DNA of 64,000 nucleotides, taken from Hippasteria phrygiana. Taxonomy: Eukaryota; Echinodermata; Asteroidea; Valvatida; Goniasteridae. A model generated the notes under the pieces. It made no database searches. It was not told the DNA's origin and saw nothing but the letters and a program-made list of their open reading frames with translations. Position 1 is the stretch's first letter. Every line of letters begins with the position of its first letter. This document shows positions 47,538 through 60,845 of this stretch, one piece after another. The position numbers and the translations under genes are program-made. Location: NCBI GenBank assembly GCA_037893225.1, contig JAZGUH010000088.1, positions 1,896,501 through 1,960,500 of the forward strand. The letters are read 5' to 3'.

Positions 47538-50500
47538 CTCTAGTTCTTATTATTCTATTTCTTCTTTTTGCTACCTCTTTCTTCTCCGGAGTTGTTTGGC
47601 TACATGCAAACTCATATCAAGTTCATATCTGGTACATATATGTACATCACATTGAAGATTCCGGAAAATGCAATGACGTCATGATGACGTCATCAGGTAT
47701 CAGATTACAAGCAATTAAACATTTCTATTTTTAATCTTTGAAAATCGATATAAAATCAACCGTGAAAGACCGGAACTTGATTTTTACGGCAATTGATAGG
47801 ATAATATTAGATCTTCAATTTTGATCGGGCGTGCAAAATCACGTGACCCTTCCTTCCGGTCCAAACAGGAAGTGACTTATAATTTGAAAGTGGAAAAAGA
47901 TTTGAACTTGCTTTCAGCGATGTTAGTCCTTGGCCAGGCTGAACTTTTCAAAAATGTTAGCAGTGACGTCATAAAATATTCGAGCGCCCTCTAGCGGCAG
48001 GTTGAAAAATGTTCAAAATGAACTTTCAGTCGATGTGTGTGGCGAAGTTTGCGGTAATCACTTTATAATTGATATATATGATGACCTTCATGCAGGCAAC
48101 ACGTGTGCGAGGGCTCAGATTGATGACGTCATCAGACCGGAAGTTGCAATGAAAAGACCTTTAAACCTTTAAAAATCGCTGAAAAATCAACCGTGACAGA
48201 TATATTTCAGATTTTTGCTTCAGATGGCACAGTTGACATAGCTCTCGAGGTTTGTGATAATGACGTCACGATGACGTCATCAAGTATCATATTACAAGCA
48301 ATCAAAGATTTCTTGATTTAATATTTGAAAATCAATATAAAATCAACCGAGAGAGATCTGATTTTGCTTTTTACGGGAATTGATGGAATAATGCAGGGTC
48401 TTCATTTTTGATATTACGTGCAAAATCACATGACCCTTCCTTCCGGTCCAAACCGGAAGTGCCTTATAATTTAAAAGTGGAAACAGATTTGAACTTGCTT
48501 TCAACGGTGTTAGTCTTTGGCCAGGCTGAACTTTTCAAAAATGTGTGCGGTGACGTCATAAAATATTCGAGCGCCCTCTAGCGGCAGGTTGAAAAATGTT
48601 TAAAATTAACTTTCAGTCGATGTGTGTGGCAAAGTTTGCGGTAATCACTTTATAATTGATATATATGATGACCTTCATGCAGGCAACACGTGTGCAAGGG
48701 CTCAGATTGATGACGTCATCAGACCGAAAGTTGCAATGAAAAGACCTTTAAACATTAAAAAATCGCTGAAAAATCAACCGCGACAGATATAATTCAGATT
48801 TTTGCTTCAGATGGCACAATTGACACAGCTCTCGAGCTTTGTGATAATGACGTCACGATGACGTCATCAAGTATCAGATTACAAGCAATCAAAGATTTCT
48901 TGATTTAATGTTTGAAAATCAATATAAAATCAACCGAGAGAGATCTGATTTTGCTTTTTACGGGAATTGATGGAATAATGCAGGGTCTTCATTTTTGATA
49001 TTACGTGCAAAATCACATGACCCTTCGTTCCGGTCCAAACCGGAAGTGCCTTATAATTTAAAAGTGGAAACAGATTTGAACTTGCTTTCAACGATGTTAG
49101 TCTCTGGCTAGGTTGTACTTCACACAAAAAATACCGGTGACGTCATAAAATGTTAGAGCGCCATCTAGCGGCAGGTTGAAACATGTTTAAAATTAATAAT
49201 CGGCTGATGTGTGTGGCGAAGTTTGGTGAAATCACTTTATAATTGATATATATGATGACCTTTACGCAGGCAACACGTGTGCTAGGGCTTAGATTGATGA
49301 CATCATCAGACCGGAAGTGACAATGAAAAAACTTTAAAACATTCAAAAATTGCTAAAAAATCAACGGCGACAGATATAATCCAGATTTTTGCTTCAGATA
49401 GCAAAGTTAACATAGCTCTCGAGCTTTCTGGTAATGACGTCACGATGACGTCATCAAGTATCAGATTACAAGCAATCAAAGATTTCTAGATTTAATCTTT
49501 GAAAATCAATATAAAATCAACGGAGAGAGATCTGATTTTGCTTTTTACGGGAATTGATGGAATAAACCAGGGTCTTCATTTTTTATATTACGTGCAAAAT
49601 CACATGACCCTTCCTTCCGGTCCAAACCGGAAGTGCCTTATAATTTGAAAGTGGAAACAGATTTGAACTTGCTTTCAACGATGTTAGTCTTTGGCCAGGC
49701 TGAAGTTTTCAAAAATGTGTGCGGTGACGTCATAAAATATTCGAGCGCCCTCTAGCGGCAGGTTAAAAAATGTTTAAAATTAACTTTCAGTCGATGTGTG
49801 TGGCAAAAATTGCGGTAATCACTTTATAATTGATATTTGATGATGATCTTCATGCAGGCAACACGTGTGCAAGGGCTCAGATTGATGACGTCATCAGACC
49901 GGAAGTTCCAATGAAAAGACCTTTAAACCTTAAAAAATCGCTGAAAAATCAACCGTGACAGATATATTTCAGATTTTTGCTTCAGATAGCACAGTTGACA
50001 TAGCTCTCGAGCTTTGTAATAATGACGTCACGATGACGTCATCAGGTATCAGATTACAAGCAATCAAAGATTTCTTGATTTAATGTTTGAAAATCAATAT
50101 AAAATCAACCGAGAGAGATCTGATTTTGCTTTTTACGGGAATTGATAGAATAATCCAGGGTCTTCATTTTTGATATTACGTGCAAAATCACATTGACCCT
50201 TTCTTCCGGTCAAAACCGGAAGTGCCTTATAATTTATAAGTGGAAACAGATTTGAACTTGCTTTCAACGATGTTAGTCTTTGGCCAGGCTGAACTTTTCA
50301 AAAATGTGTGCGGTGACGTCATAAAATCTTCGAGCGCCCTCTAGCGGCAGGTTGAAAAATGTTTAAAATTACCTTTCAGTCGATGTGTGTGGCAAAGTTT
50401 GCGGTAATCACTTTATAATTGATATATATGATGACCTTCATGCAGGCAACACGTGTGCAAGGGCTCAGATTGATGACGTCATCAGACCGAAAGTTGCAAT

Positions 50501-51583
50501 GAAAAGACCTTTAAACCTTAAAAAATCGCTAAAAAATCAACCGCGACAGATATAATTCAGATTTTTGCTTCAGATGGGACAGTTGACATAGCTCTCGAGC
50601 TTTGTGATAATGACGTCACGATGACTTCATCAAGTGTCAGATTACTATAAATCAAAGATTTCTTGATTTAATGTTTGAAAATCAATATCAAATCAACCGA
50701 GAGAGATCTGATTTTGCTTTTTACGGGAATTGACAGAATAATCCAGGGTCTTCATTTGATATATTACGTGCAAATTCACATGACCCTTCCTTCCGGTCCA
50801 AACCGGAAGTGCCTTATAATTTGAAAGTGAAAGAACTTTCAGTCGATGTGAGTGGCGAAGTTTGAGGTAATCACTTTATAATTGCTATATATGATGACCT
50901 TCATCCAGGCAACACGTATGCGAGGGCGCAGATTGATGACGTCATCAGACCGGAAGTTGCAATGAAAAGACCTTTAAACATTAAAAAATTGCTGAAAAAT
51001 CAACCGCGACAGATATAATTCAGATTTTTGCTTCAGATCCCACAGTTAGCATAGCTCTCGAGCTTTCTGATATTGACGTCAAGATGACGTCAATCAAAAA
51101 TGTATAGATTTAATCTTTGAAAATCAATATAGAATGAACCGACAGAGATCTGATTATTCTATAAACAGGAATTGATAGAATATTCCTGGGTCTTCATTTT
51201 TTATATTACGTGCAAAATCACATGACCCTTCCTTCCTGTCCAAACCGGAAGTGCCTTATAATTCGAAATTGGTAAAAGATATGAACTTGCTTTCCACGAT
51301 GTTAGTCTTTGGCAGGTATGTGCTTTTCACAAAAGTGACCAGTGACGTCGCAAACTGCAGATTAACTGCGTTGGTAATGTGCACAGATGTAATAGTGTCA
51401 TGATGACGTCATCAAGGTCAAATTACAAAAACCAAAAAAAATTAACATTTTTGAGAACGTCATGCTTCATGAACCGCAGCACACAAAGTTTTCACAATTA
51501 GTGATTACATAAATGTGGATCTATTCTCTTATGTAATCAAACTGAACAAGTCCAACACCGTGTGTTTGTACCACAAACTCTAG
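47538..51583 (+). repeat. Composite unit 14 (S5 + deleted S + Tc)
   Basis: S marks near 47982, 48569, 49157 (GCGCCATCTAGCGG), 49743 and 50331. A deleted S copy follows (junction near 50829), then a highly diverged S remnant with decayed CREs (TTGACGTCAAGATGACGTC), and a Tc end. Unit 16 ends with the same series. Confidence 0.88.
51341..51583 (+). repeat. Tc terminal module
   Basis: Same body as at 19098. The hairpin GTTTGT-ACC-ACAAAC is at 51564-51578 and CTAG at 51580-51583. The loop differs (ACC instead of TCC) while the stem is unchanged. Confidence 0.8.
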
Positions 51584-51640
51584 TTAGGTGTTGGGCTTCA
51601 GCCCAAAACCTATTGTTATTGTTAGAATTATTCTTATTAT
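51584..51640. repeat. Boundary palindrome H (one imperfect copy)
   Basis: The palindrome at 51586-51611 has one mispair, followed by TATTGTTATTGTTAGAATTATTC. The otherwise similar unit 5/6 boundary (19340) has no palindrome. Confidence 0.86.
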
Positions 51641-54600
51641 TCTTCCTCTTTTTCTTCTTCACATAACTTTCTTCTCCGGAGTTGTTTGGCTACATGCAAA
51701 CTCATATCAAGTTCATATTTGGTACATATATGTACATCACATTGAAGATTCCGGAAAATGTGATGACGTCATGATGACGTCATCAGGTATCAAATTACAA
51801 GCAATTAACCATTTCTATTTTTAATCTTTGAAAATCGATATAAAATCAACCGTGAAAGACCGGAACTTGATTTTTACGGCAATTGATAGGATAATATTAG
51901 ATCTTCAATTTTGATCGTGCGTGCAAAATCACGTGACCCTTCCTTCCGGTCGAAACCGGAAGTGCCTTATAATTTGAAAGTGGAAAAAGATTTGAACTTG
52001 CTTTCAGCGATGTTAGTCCTTGGCCAGACAGAACTTTTCAAAATGTGAGCCGTGACGTCATAAAACATTCGAGCGCCCTCTAGCGGCAGGTTGAAAAATG
52101 TTCAAAATGAACTTTCAGTCGATGTGTGTGGCGAAGTTTGCGGTAATCACTTTATAATTGATATATATGATGACCTTCATGCAGCCAACACGTGTGCGAG
52201 GGCTCAGATTGATGACGTCATCAGACCGGAAGTTGCAATGAAAAGACCTTTAAACCTTAAAAAGTCGCTGAAAAATCAACCGTGACAGATATATTTCAGA
52301 TTTTTGCTTCAGATAGCACAGTTGATATAGTTCTCGAGCTTTGTGATAATGACGTCACGATGACGTCATCAAGTATCATATTACAAGCAATCAAAGATTT
52401 CTTGATTTGATGTTTGAAAATCAATATAAAATCAACCGAGAGAGCTCTGATTTTGCTTTTTACGGGAATTGATGGAATAATGCAGGGTCTTCATTTTTGA
52501 TATTACGTGCAAAATCACATGACCCTTCCTTCCGGTCCAAACCGGAAGTGCCTTATAATTTAAAAGTGGAAACAGATTTGAACTTGCTTTCAACGATGTT
52601 AGTCTTTGGCCAGGCTGAACTTTTCAAAAATGTGTGCGGTGACGTCATAAAATATTCGAGCGCCCTCTAGCGGCAGGTTGAAAAATTTTTAAAATTGACT
52701 TTCAGTCGATGTGTCTGCCAAAGTTTGCGGTAATCACTTTATAATTTATATATATGATGACCTTCATGCAGGCAACACGTGTGGAAGGGCTCAGATTGAT
52801 GACGTCATCAGACCGGAAGTTGCAATGAAAAGACCTTTAAACCTTAAAAAATCGCTGAAAAATCAACCGTGACAGATATATTTCAGATTTTTGCTTCAGA
52901 TGGCACAGTTGACATAGCTCTCGAGCTTTGTGATAATGACGTCACGATGACGTCATCAAGTATCATATTACAAGCAATCAAAGATTTCTTGATTTGATGT
53001 TTGAAAATCAATATAAAATCAACCGAGAGAGCTCTGATTTTGCTTTTTACGGGAATTGATGGAATAATGCAGGGTCTTCATTTTTTATATTACGTGCAAA
53101 ATCACATGACCCTTCCTTCCGGTCCAAACCGGAAGTGCCTTATAATTTAAAAGTGGAAACAGATTTGAACTTGCTTTCAACGATGTTAGTCTTTGGCCAG
53201 GCTGAACTTTTCAAAAATGTGTGCGGTGACGTCATAAAATATTCGAGCGCCCTCTAGCGGCAGGTTGAAAAATGTTTAAAATTGACTTTCAGTCGATGTG
53301 TCTGCCAAAGTTTGCGGTAATCACTTTATAATTTATATATATGATGACCTTCATGCAGGCAACACGTGTGGAAGGGCTCAGATTGATGACGTCATCAGAC
53401 CGGAAGTTGCAATGAAAAGACCTTTAAACCTTAAAAAATCGCTGAAAAATCAACCGTGACAGATATATTTCAGATTTTTGCTTCAGATGGCACAGTTGAC
53501 ATAGCTCTCGAGCTTTGTGATAATGACGTCACGATGACGTCATCAAGTATCATATTACAAGCAATCAAAGATTTCTTGATTTGATGTTTGAAAATCAATA
53601 TAAAATCAACCGAGAGAGCTCTGATTTTGCTTTTTACGGGAATTGATGGAATAATGCAGGGTCTTCATTTTTTATATTACGTGCAAAATCACATGACCCT
53701 TCCTTCCGGTCCAAACCGGAAGTGCCTTATAATTTAAAAGTGGAAACAGATTTGAACTTGCTTTCAACGATGTTAGTCTTTGGCCAGGCTGAACTTTTCA
53801 AAAATGTGTGCGGTGACGTCATAAAATATTCGAGCGCCCTCTAGCGGCAGGTTGAAAAATGTTTAAAATTGACTTTCAGTCGATGTGTCTGCCAAAGTTT
53901 GCGGTAATCACTTTATAATTTATATATATGATGACCTTCATGCAGGCAACACGTGTGGAAGGGCTCAGATTGATGACGTCATCAGACCGGAAGTTGCAAT
54001 GAAAAGACCTTTAAACCTTAAAAAATCGCTGAAAAATCAACCGTGACAGATATATTTCAGATTTTTGCTTCAGATGGCACAGTTGACATAGCTCTCGAGC
54101 TTTGTGATAATGACGTCACGATGACGTCATCAAGTATCAGATTACAAGCAATCAAAGATTTCTTGATTTAATGTTTGAAAATCAATATAAAATCAACCGA
54201 GAGAGATCTGATTTTGCTTTTTACGGGAATTGATGAAATAATCCAGGGTCTTCATTTTTGATATTACGTGCAAAATCACATGACCCTTCCTTCCGGTCCA
54301 AACCGGAAGTGCCTTATAATTTAAAAGTGGAAACAGATTTGAACTTGCTTTCAACGATGTTAGTCTTTGGCCAGGCTGAACTTTTCAAAAATGTGTGCGG
54401 TGACGTCATAAAATATTCGAGCGCCCTCTAGCGGCAGGTTGAAAAATGTTTAAAATTGACTTTCAGTCGATGTGTCTGCCAAAGTTTGCGGTAATCACTT
54501 TATAATTGATATATATGATGACCTTCATGCAGGCAACACGTGTGCAAGGGCTCAGATTGATGACGTCATCAGACCGGAAGTTGCAATGAAAAGACCTTTA

Positions 54601-55465
54601 AACCTTCAAAAATCGCTGAAAAATCAACCGTGACAGATATATTTCAGATTTTTGCTTCAGATGGCACAGTTGACATAGCTCTCGAGCTTTGTGATAATGA
54701 CGTCACGATGACGTCATCAAGTATCAGATTACAAGCAATCAAAGATTTCTAGATTTAATGTTTGAAAATCAATATAAAATCAACCGTGAGAGATCTGATT
54801 TTGTTTTTTACGGGAATTGATGGAATAATCCAGGGTCTTCATTTTTTATATTACGTGCAAAATCACATGACCCTTCCTTCCGGTCCAAACCGGAAGTGCC
54901 TTATAATTTAAAAGTGGGGAAAGATGTGAACTTGCTTTCAACGATGTTAGTCTCTGGCTAGATTGTACTTTACAAAAAATTACCGGTGACGTCATAAAAT
55001 GTTAGAGCGCCCTCTAGTGGCAGGTTGAAAAATGTTTAAAATGAATAATCGGCTGATGTGTGCGGCGAAGTTGGCTGAAATCACTTTATAATAATGTAGA
55101 TAATCAGCTTCATGCTAAGAACAAGTTGAGGTGGAGAAATATTGATGACGTCATCAGACCGGAAGGTAAAATGAATAGACCTTTAAACCTTCAACCGCGA
55201 GAGATATAAGTTCAGTGCGGCAGGTTGAAAAATCTCCAAAATGCATGTTCATGACAGTCAATGTCTGTGTCGAAGTTTGCGATTTTCACTGAGTTATATG
55301 ATGACCCTCGGGCAGACAACACGTGTGTGCATGATCAGATTGATGACGTCATCAGGCTGGAAATAGCAATGAAAAGAGCCTTTATCATCTGAAAAATTCT
55401 GAAAAATCAACCCTAACAGCTATAGCCTTCATGTGTATTTCAAATGGCAGAAAAAAGTATGTCAT

Positions 55466-56933
55466 AAACTTCCTTGTATTTTTTGGGCAATCAGCGAACT
55501 TTAACATTCCCCTTGGCACCCTTGGAATGTCACTTCGACCACCCACCAACTCCCTCATCAAACGTGCTTTAGCGTAGTGCCTCGTGGAAACAAACACTCA
55601 AGAGAGGGCGCTAGACCAACCTAACGGTCCCGAACTGTACCCGTGCAGTTGGGGACCGTTAGGTCGGTCCACCACCTACATCTGGGTATTTTTTCTTTTT
55701 CTTATGATATGAGGCTGTTGAGGGTAGCATTGGAATGGGACGTGATGCTACTAGAAAATTCATTTGCTGATTGGGTAGCAAGCCGTACATTCCTCATAAT
55801 TGTTGATCTCCATCCCTGGCTCCGCAAGTGTCGATAATAGTCTCATCATATTGTTGAATATTTCTATGCATTGTTTTTCTTCTTGTCTTTCTTTATTCCC
55901 CAGAACTGTAAAACAACATGCAACTTCATTATCAAGTTTAAACTTGGTACATTTCATACACACTCTATTGAAGATGTGCAAAAACGTAATGACGTCATGA
56001 TGTGTCAATTTAAAAGCAGAAGTATGATATTTCAAGTTTTCATATGTGAACATCAGATTGATCTAATGTACATCGACATATTTGGTGTTTCTTATTTGAC
56101 CTCTACGTCTTGGATCATCGGAAGCTCAAAGTCAACGGATGGTACAGGGACACTGTTAGCAATTCACGGATCAGTAACATGAATACAAACATATGCGGAC
56201 GTGCATGGCAGAAAACAAGTAGATCTCAAACTTCCTTGTATTTATTGGCAATCAGCGAACTTAAACATTCCCTATGGAAAAAACGTAGAAAAGTCGAAAC
56301 AATTATTTTACAAAAACGTTAAATTTGTTTTTTCTGCTATATAATTCTCCCTTGCAATGTCACTTCGACCACCCGCCAACCCCTCATAGAACGTGCGTAG
56401 CGTCGTGCAGTTCGGGACCGTTAGGTCGGTCTAGCGCCCTCCCTTTCGTATTTTTTCCATGAAGCTGTTGAGGGCAGCATTGCAATGTGACGTTATGTTA
56501 TAAGAAAATTTATTTGCTGATTAGTGACAAAGCCGTACATTTCCTATACCGTTGATCCCCGTCCGGGGCTCCACAAGTGTCAATAACACCCTCATCATTA
56601 TATGTTATGTGTTATTATTCTATGAATTATACCTGTTAAAGTACCCTCAACGAGACACTTTGTCATCATTTTTTATACCTTAGGCAGACAAATGGCATAC
56701 TTGTACATGTATATACATACACACTCTGTTGAAGATGTTCACAAATGCAATGACGTCATGATGACGTCATCAGGTATCAAATTGCAAGCAAAAAGCACAA
56801 AATCAAGCAATTTTTTGAAAACGTCATATGTCATGAGGTACAAAACACAAGGTTTTCATATTTGGCGATTAGATGTTTGTCCGGCAAGACTGTGCTTTTC
56901 AACAAATGTTACCAGTGACGTCATAAAATATTC
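55466..56933 (+). repeat. A block: A1 fragment, A1 and A2 (diverged copy)
   Basis: A1 55645-56406 (762 bp) and A2 56407-56933. It differs from the unit 9/11-13 group by many substitutions and small indels, for example TACCCGTG at the palindrome centre (55612-55671) and an added TTCTTTTTCTTATGATAT near 55691. It is an older branch of the A family. Confidence 0.83.
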
Positions 56934-57332
56934 GAGCGCCCTCTAACATGGCCTCAATCCGTCATCCGACTCACAACAAAATAATCAAAAACCAATCCGT
57001 TTTATTGGGTATAGTTCAGTGCACATTAATTCTGTGCTTCTTTCGATTGTTGAAATCAAAATAAACCACATATGCATCTTTTCTCTAATGTATTTCAGTG
57101 TCGAACAGTCTACCACACGTCACTGTTGGTGACCCCACAACAGCAGGAAGCAAGGCCTTCTGCTCAAGAGTACATAATTTGCTTTAAAAATATTACATTG
57201 GTGTTTTCATGTTTTATGTTTTTTCCTAATCACTTCTTTCAACAAATGTACCTCTTAATACTGTACTTTCCTTATCCGTAAATTAAAAAAACAGACAAAG
57301 CCCAACACCGTGTGTTTGTATTCAAACTCTAG
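56934..57332 (+). repeat. Hybrid terminal module (Ta body, Tb end)
   Basis: It starts like Ta (CTAACATGGCCTC) but ends like Tb, with GCCCAACACC and the hairpin GTTTG-TATT-CAAAC at 57314-57327 and CTAG at 57329-57332. It shows that end types are exchanged between families. Confidence 0.8.
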
Positions 57333-57361
57333 TTAGGTGTTGGGCTTTCAGCCCAAAACCT
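57299..57361. repeat. Nested palindrome spanning a unit boundary
   Basis: AGCCCAACACC (57299-57309) is the exact inverted complement of GGTGTTGGGCT (57336-57346). Between them lie the small hairpin (57314-57327) and the CTAG unit end. GGTGTTGGGCT is also the left arm of the H palindrome 57335-57361. One arm can therefore pair either across the boundary or within H. Confidence 0.85.
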
Positions 57362-60300
57362 ATTGTTTTTGTATTGATTATTATTCCTCTTTTTCTTTTT
57401 GCTACCTCTTTCTTCTCCGGAGTTGTTTGGCTACATGCAAACTCATATCAAGTTCATATTTGGTACATATATGTACAACCAACTGAAGATGGTTTTTTTT
57501 GTAATGACGTCATGATGACGTCATCAGGTATCAAATTACAAGCAATTAAACATTTCTATTTTTAATGTTTGAAAATCGATATAAAATCAACCGTGAAAGA
57601 CCGGAACTTGATTTTTACGGCAATTGATAGGATAATATTAGATCTTCAATTTTGATCGTGCGTGCAAAATCACGTGACCCTTCCTTCCGGTCGAAACCGG
57701 AAGTGCCTTATAATTTGAAAGTGGAAAAAGATTTGAACTTGCTTTCAGCGATGTTAGTCCTTGGCCAGGCTGAACTTTTCAAAAATGTTAGCGGTGACGT
57801 CATAAAATATTCGAGCGCCCTCTAGCGGCAGGTTGAAAAATGTTCAAAATGAACTTTCAGTCGATGTGTGTGGCGAAGTTTGCGGTAATCACTTTATAAT
57901 TGATATATATGATGACCTTCATGCAGGCAACACGTGTGCGAGGGCTCAGATTGATGACGTCATCAGACCGGAAGTTGCAATGAAAAGACCTTTAAACCTT
58001 AACAAATCGCTGAAAAATCAACCGCGACAGATATAATTCAGATTTTTGCTTCAGATGGCACAGTTGACATAGCTCTCGAGCTTTGTGATAATGACGTCAC
58101 GATGACGTCATCAAGTATCATATTACAAGCAATAAAAGATTTCTTGATTTAATGTTTAAAAATCAATATAAAATCAACCGAGAGAGATCTGATTTTGCTT
58201 TTTACGGGAATTGATGGAATAATGCAGGGTCTTCATTTTTGATATTACGTGCAAAATCACATGACCCTTCCTTCCGGTCCAAACCGGAAGTGCCTTATAA
58301 TTTAAAAGTGGAAACAGATTTGAACTTGCTTTCAACGATGTTAGTCTTTGGCCAGGCTGAACTTTTCAAAAATGTGTGCGGTGACGTCATAAAATATTCG
58401 AGCGCCCTCTAGCGGCAGGTTGAAAAATGTTTAAAATTGACTTTCAGTCGATGTGTGGGGCAAAGTTTGCGGTAATCACTTTATAATTGATATATATGAT
58501 GACCTTCATGCAGGCAACACGTGTGCAAGGGCTCAGATTGATGACGTCATCAGACCGAAAGTTGCAATAAAAAGACCTTTAAACCTTAACAAATCGCTGA
58601 AAAATCAACCGCGACAGATATAATTCAGATTTTTGCTTCAGATGGCACAGTTGACATAGCTCTCGAGCTTTGTGATAATGACGTCACGATGACGTCATCA
58701 AGTATCATATTACAAGCAATCAAAGATTTCTTGATTTAATGTTTAAAAATCAATATAAAATCAACCGAGAGAGATCTGATTTTGCTTTTTACGGGAATTG
58801 ATGGAATAATGCAGGGTCTTCATTTTTGATATTACGTGCAAAATCACATGACCCTTCCTTCCGGTCCAAACCGGAAGTGCCTTATAATTTAAAAGTGGAA
58901 ACAGATTTGAACTTGCTTTCAACGATGTTAGTCTTTGGCCAGGCTGAACTTTTCAAAAATGTGTGCGGTGACGTCATAAAATATTCGAGCGCCCTCTAGC
59001 GGCAGGTTGAAAAATGTTTAAAATTGACTTTCAGTCGATGTGTGGGGCAAAGTTTGCGGTAATCACTTTATAATTGATATATATGATGACCTTCATGCAG
59101 GCAACACGTGTGCAAGGGCTCAGATTGATGACGTCATCAGACCGAAAGTTGCAATAAAAAGACCTTTAAACCTTAACAAATCGCTGAAAAATCAACCGCG
59201 ACAGATATAATTCAGATTTTCGCTTCAGATGGCACAGTTGACATAGCTCTCGAGCTTTGTGATAATGACGTCACGATGACGTCATCAAGTATCATATTAC
59301 AAGCAATCAAAGATTTCTTGATTTAATGTTTAAAAATCAATATAAAATCAACCGAGAGAGATCTGATTTTGCTTTTTACGGGAATTGATGGAATAATGCA
59401 GGGTCTTCATTTTTGATATTACGTGCAAAATCACATGACCCTTCCTTCCGGTCCAAACCGGAAGTGCCTTATGATTTATAAGTGGAAACAGATTTGAACT
59501 TGCTTTCAACGATGTTAGTCTTTGGCCAGGCTGAACTTTTCAAAAATGTGTGCGGTGACGTCATAAAATCTTCGAGCGCCCTCTAGCGGCAGGTTGAAAA
59601 ATGTTTAAAATTACCTTTCAGTCGATGTGTGTGGCAAAGTTTGCCGTAATCACTTTATAATTGATATATATGATGACCTTCATGCAGGCAACACGTGTGC
59701 AAGGGCTCAGATTGATGACGTCATCAGACCGAAAGTTGCAATGAAAAGACCTTTAAACCTTAAAAAATCGCTGAAAAATCAACCGCGACAGATATAATTC
59801 AGATTTTTGCTTCAGATGGGACAGTTGACATAGCTCTCGAGCTTTGTGATAACGACGTCACGATGACGTCATCAAGTGTCAGATTACTATAAATCAAAGA
59901 TTTCTTGATTTAATGTTTGAAAATCAATATCAAATCAACCGAGAGAGATCTGATTTTGCTTTTCACGGGAATTGACAGAATAATCCAGGGTCTTCATTTG
60001 ATATATTACGTGCAAATTCACATGACCCTTCCTTCTGGTCCAAACCGGAAGTGCCTTATAATTTGAAAGTGAAAGAACTTTCAGTCGATGTGAGTGGCGA
60101 AGTTTGAGGTAATCACTTTATAATTTCTATATATGATGACCTTCATCCAGGCAACACGTATGCGTGGGCGCAGATTGATGACGTCATCAGACCGGAAGTT
60201 GCAATGAAAAGACCTTTAAACATTAAAAAATTGCTGAAAAATCAACCGCGACAGATATAATTCAGATTTTTGCTTCAGATCCCACAGTTAGCATAGCTCT

Positions 60301-60845
60301 CGAGCTTTCTGATATTGACGTCAAGATGACGTCGTGAAGTATCCGATTAAAACCAATCAAAAATGTATAGATTTAATCTTTGAAAATCAATATAGAATGA
60401 ACCGACAGAGATCTGATTATTCTATGAACAGGAATTGATAGAATATTCCTGGGTCTTCATTTTTTATATTACGTGCAAAATCACTTGACCCTTCCTTCCG
60501 ATCCAAACCGGAAGTGCCTTATAATTTGAAATTGGTAAAAGATATGAACTTGCTTTCCACGATGTTAGTCTTTGGCAGGTATGTGCTTTTCACAAAAGTG
60601 ACCAGTGACGTCGCAAACTGCAGATTAACTGCGTTGGTAATGTGCACAGATGTAATAGTGTCATGATGACGTCATCAAGGTCAAATTACAAAAACCTAAA
60701 AAATCAACATTTTTGAGAACGTCATGCTTCATGAACTGCAGTACACAAAGTTTTCACAATTAGTGATTACATAAATGTGGATCTATTCTCTTATGTAATC
60801 AAACTGAACATGGCCAACACCGTGTGTTTGTTCCACAAACTCTAG
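57333..60845 (+). repeat. Composite unit 16 (S4 + deleted S + Tc)
   Basis: S marks near 57812, 58400, 58987 and 59574. Two consecutive copies share the private variant TGTGTGGGGCAAAG. The deleted S copy near 60066 and the diverged remnant near 60300 match the end of unit 14. It closes with a Tc end. Confidence 0.9.
60604..60845 (+). repeat. Tc terminal module
   Basis: Hairpin GTTTGT-TCC-ACAAAC at 60826-60840 and CTAG at 60842-60845, followed by GTGTATTC as at the unit 1/2 boundary. The same leader thus follows a Tb end at 4769 and a Tc end here. Confidence 0.8.

Larger units (their letters stand above)
51584..57332 (+). repeat. Composite unit 15 (S6 + truncated S + A block + hybrid end)
   Basis: The longest complete unit. 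S marks near 52070, 52659, 53246, 53833, 54420 and 55010 (GCGCCCTCTAGTGG). The first four copies are very similar to those of unit 6. The truncated S-like copy at about 55215 leads to an A block and a terminal module with a Ta body and a Tb-type end. Confidence 0.9.
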
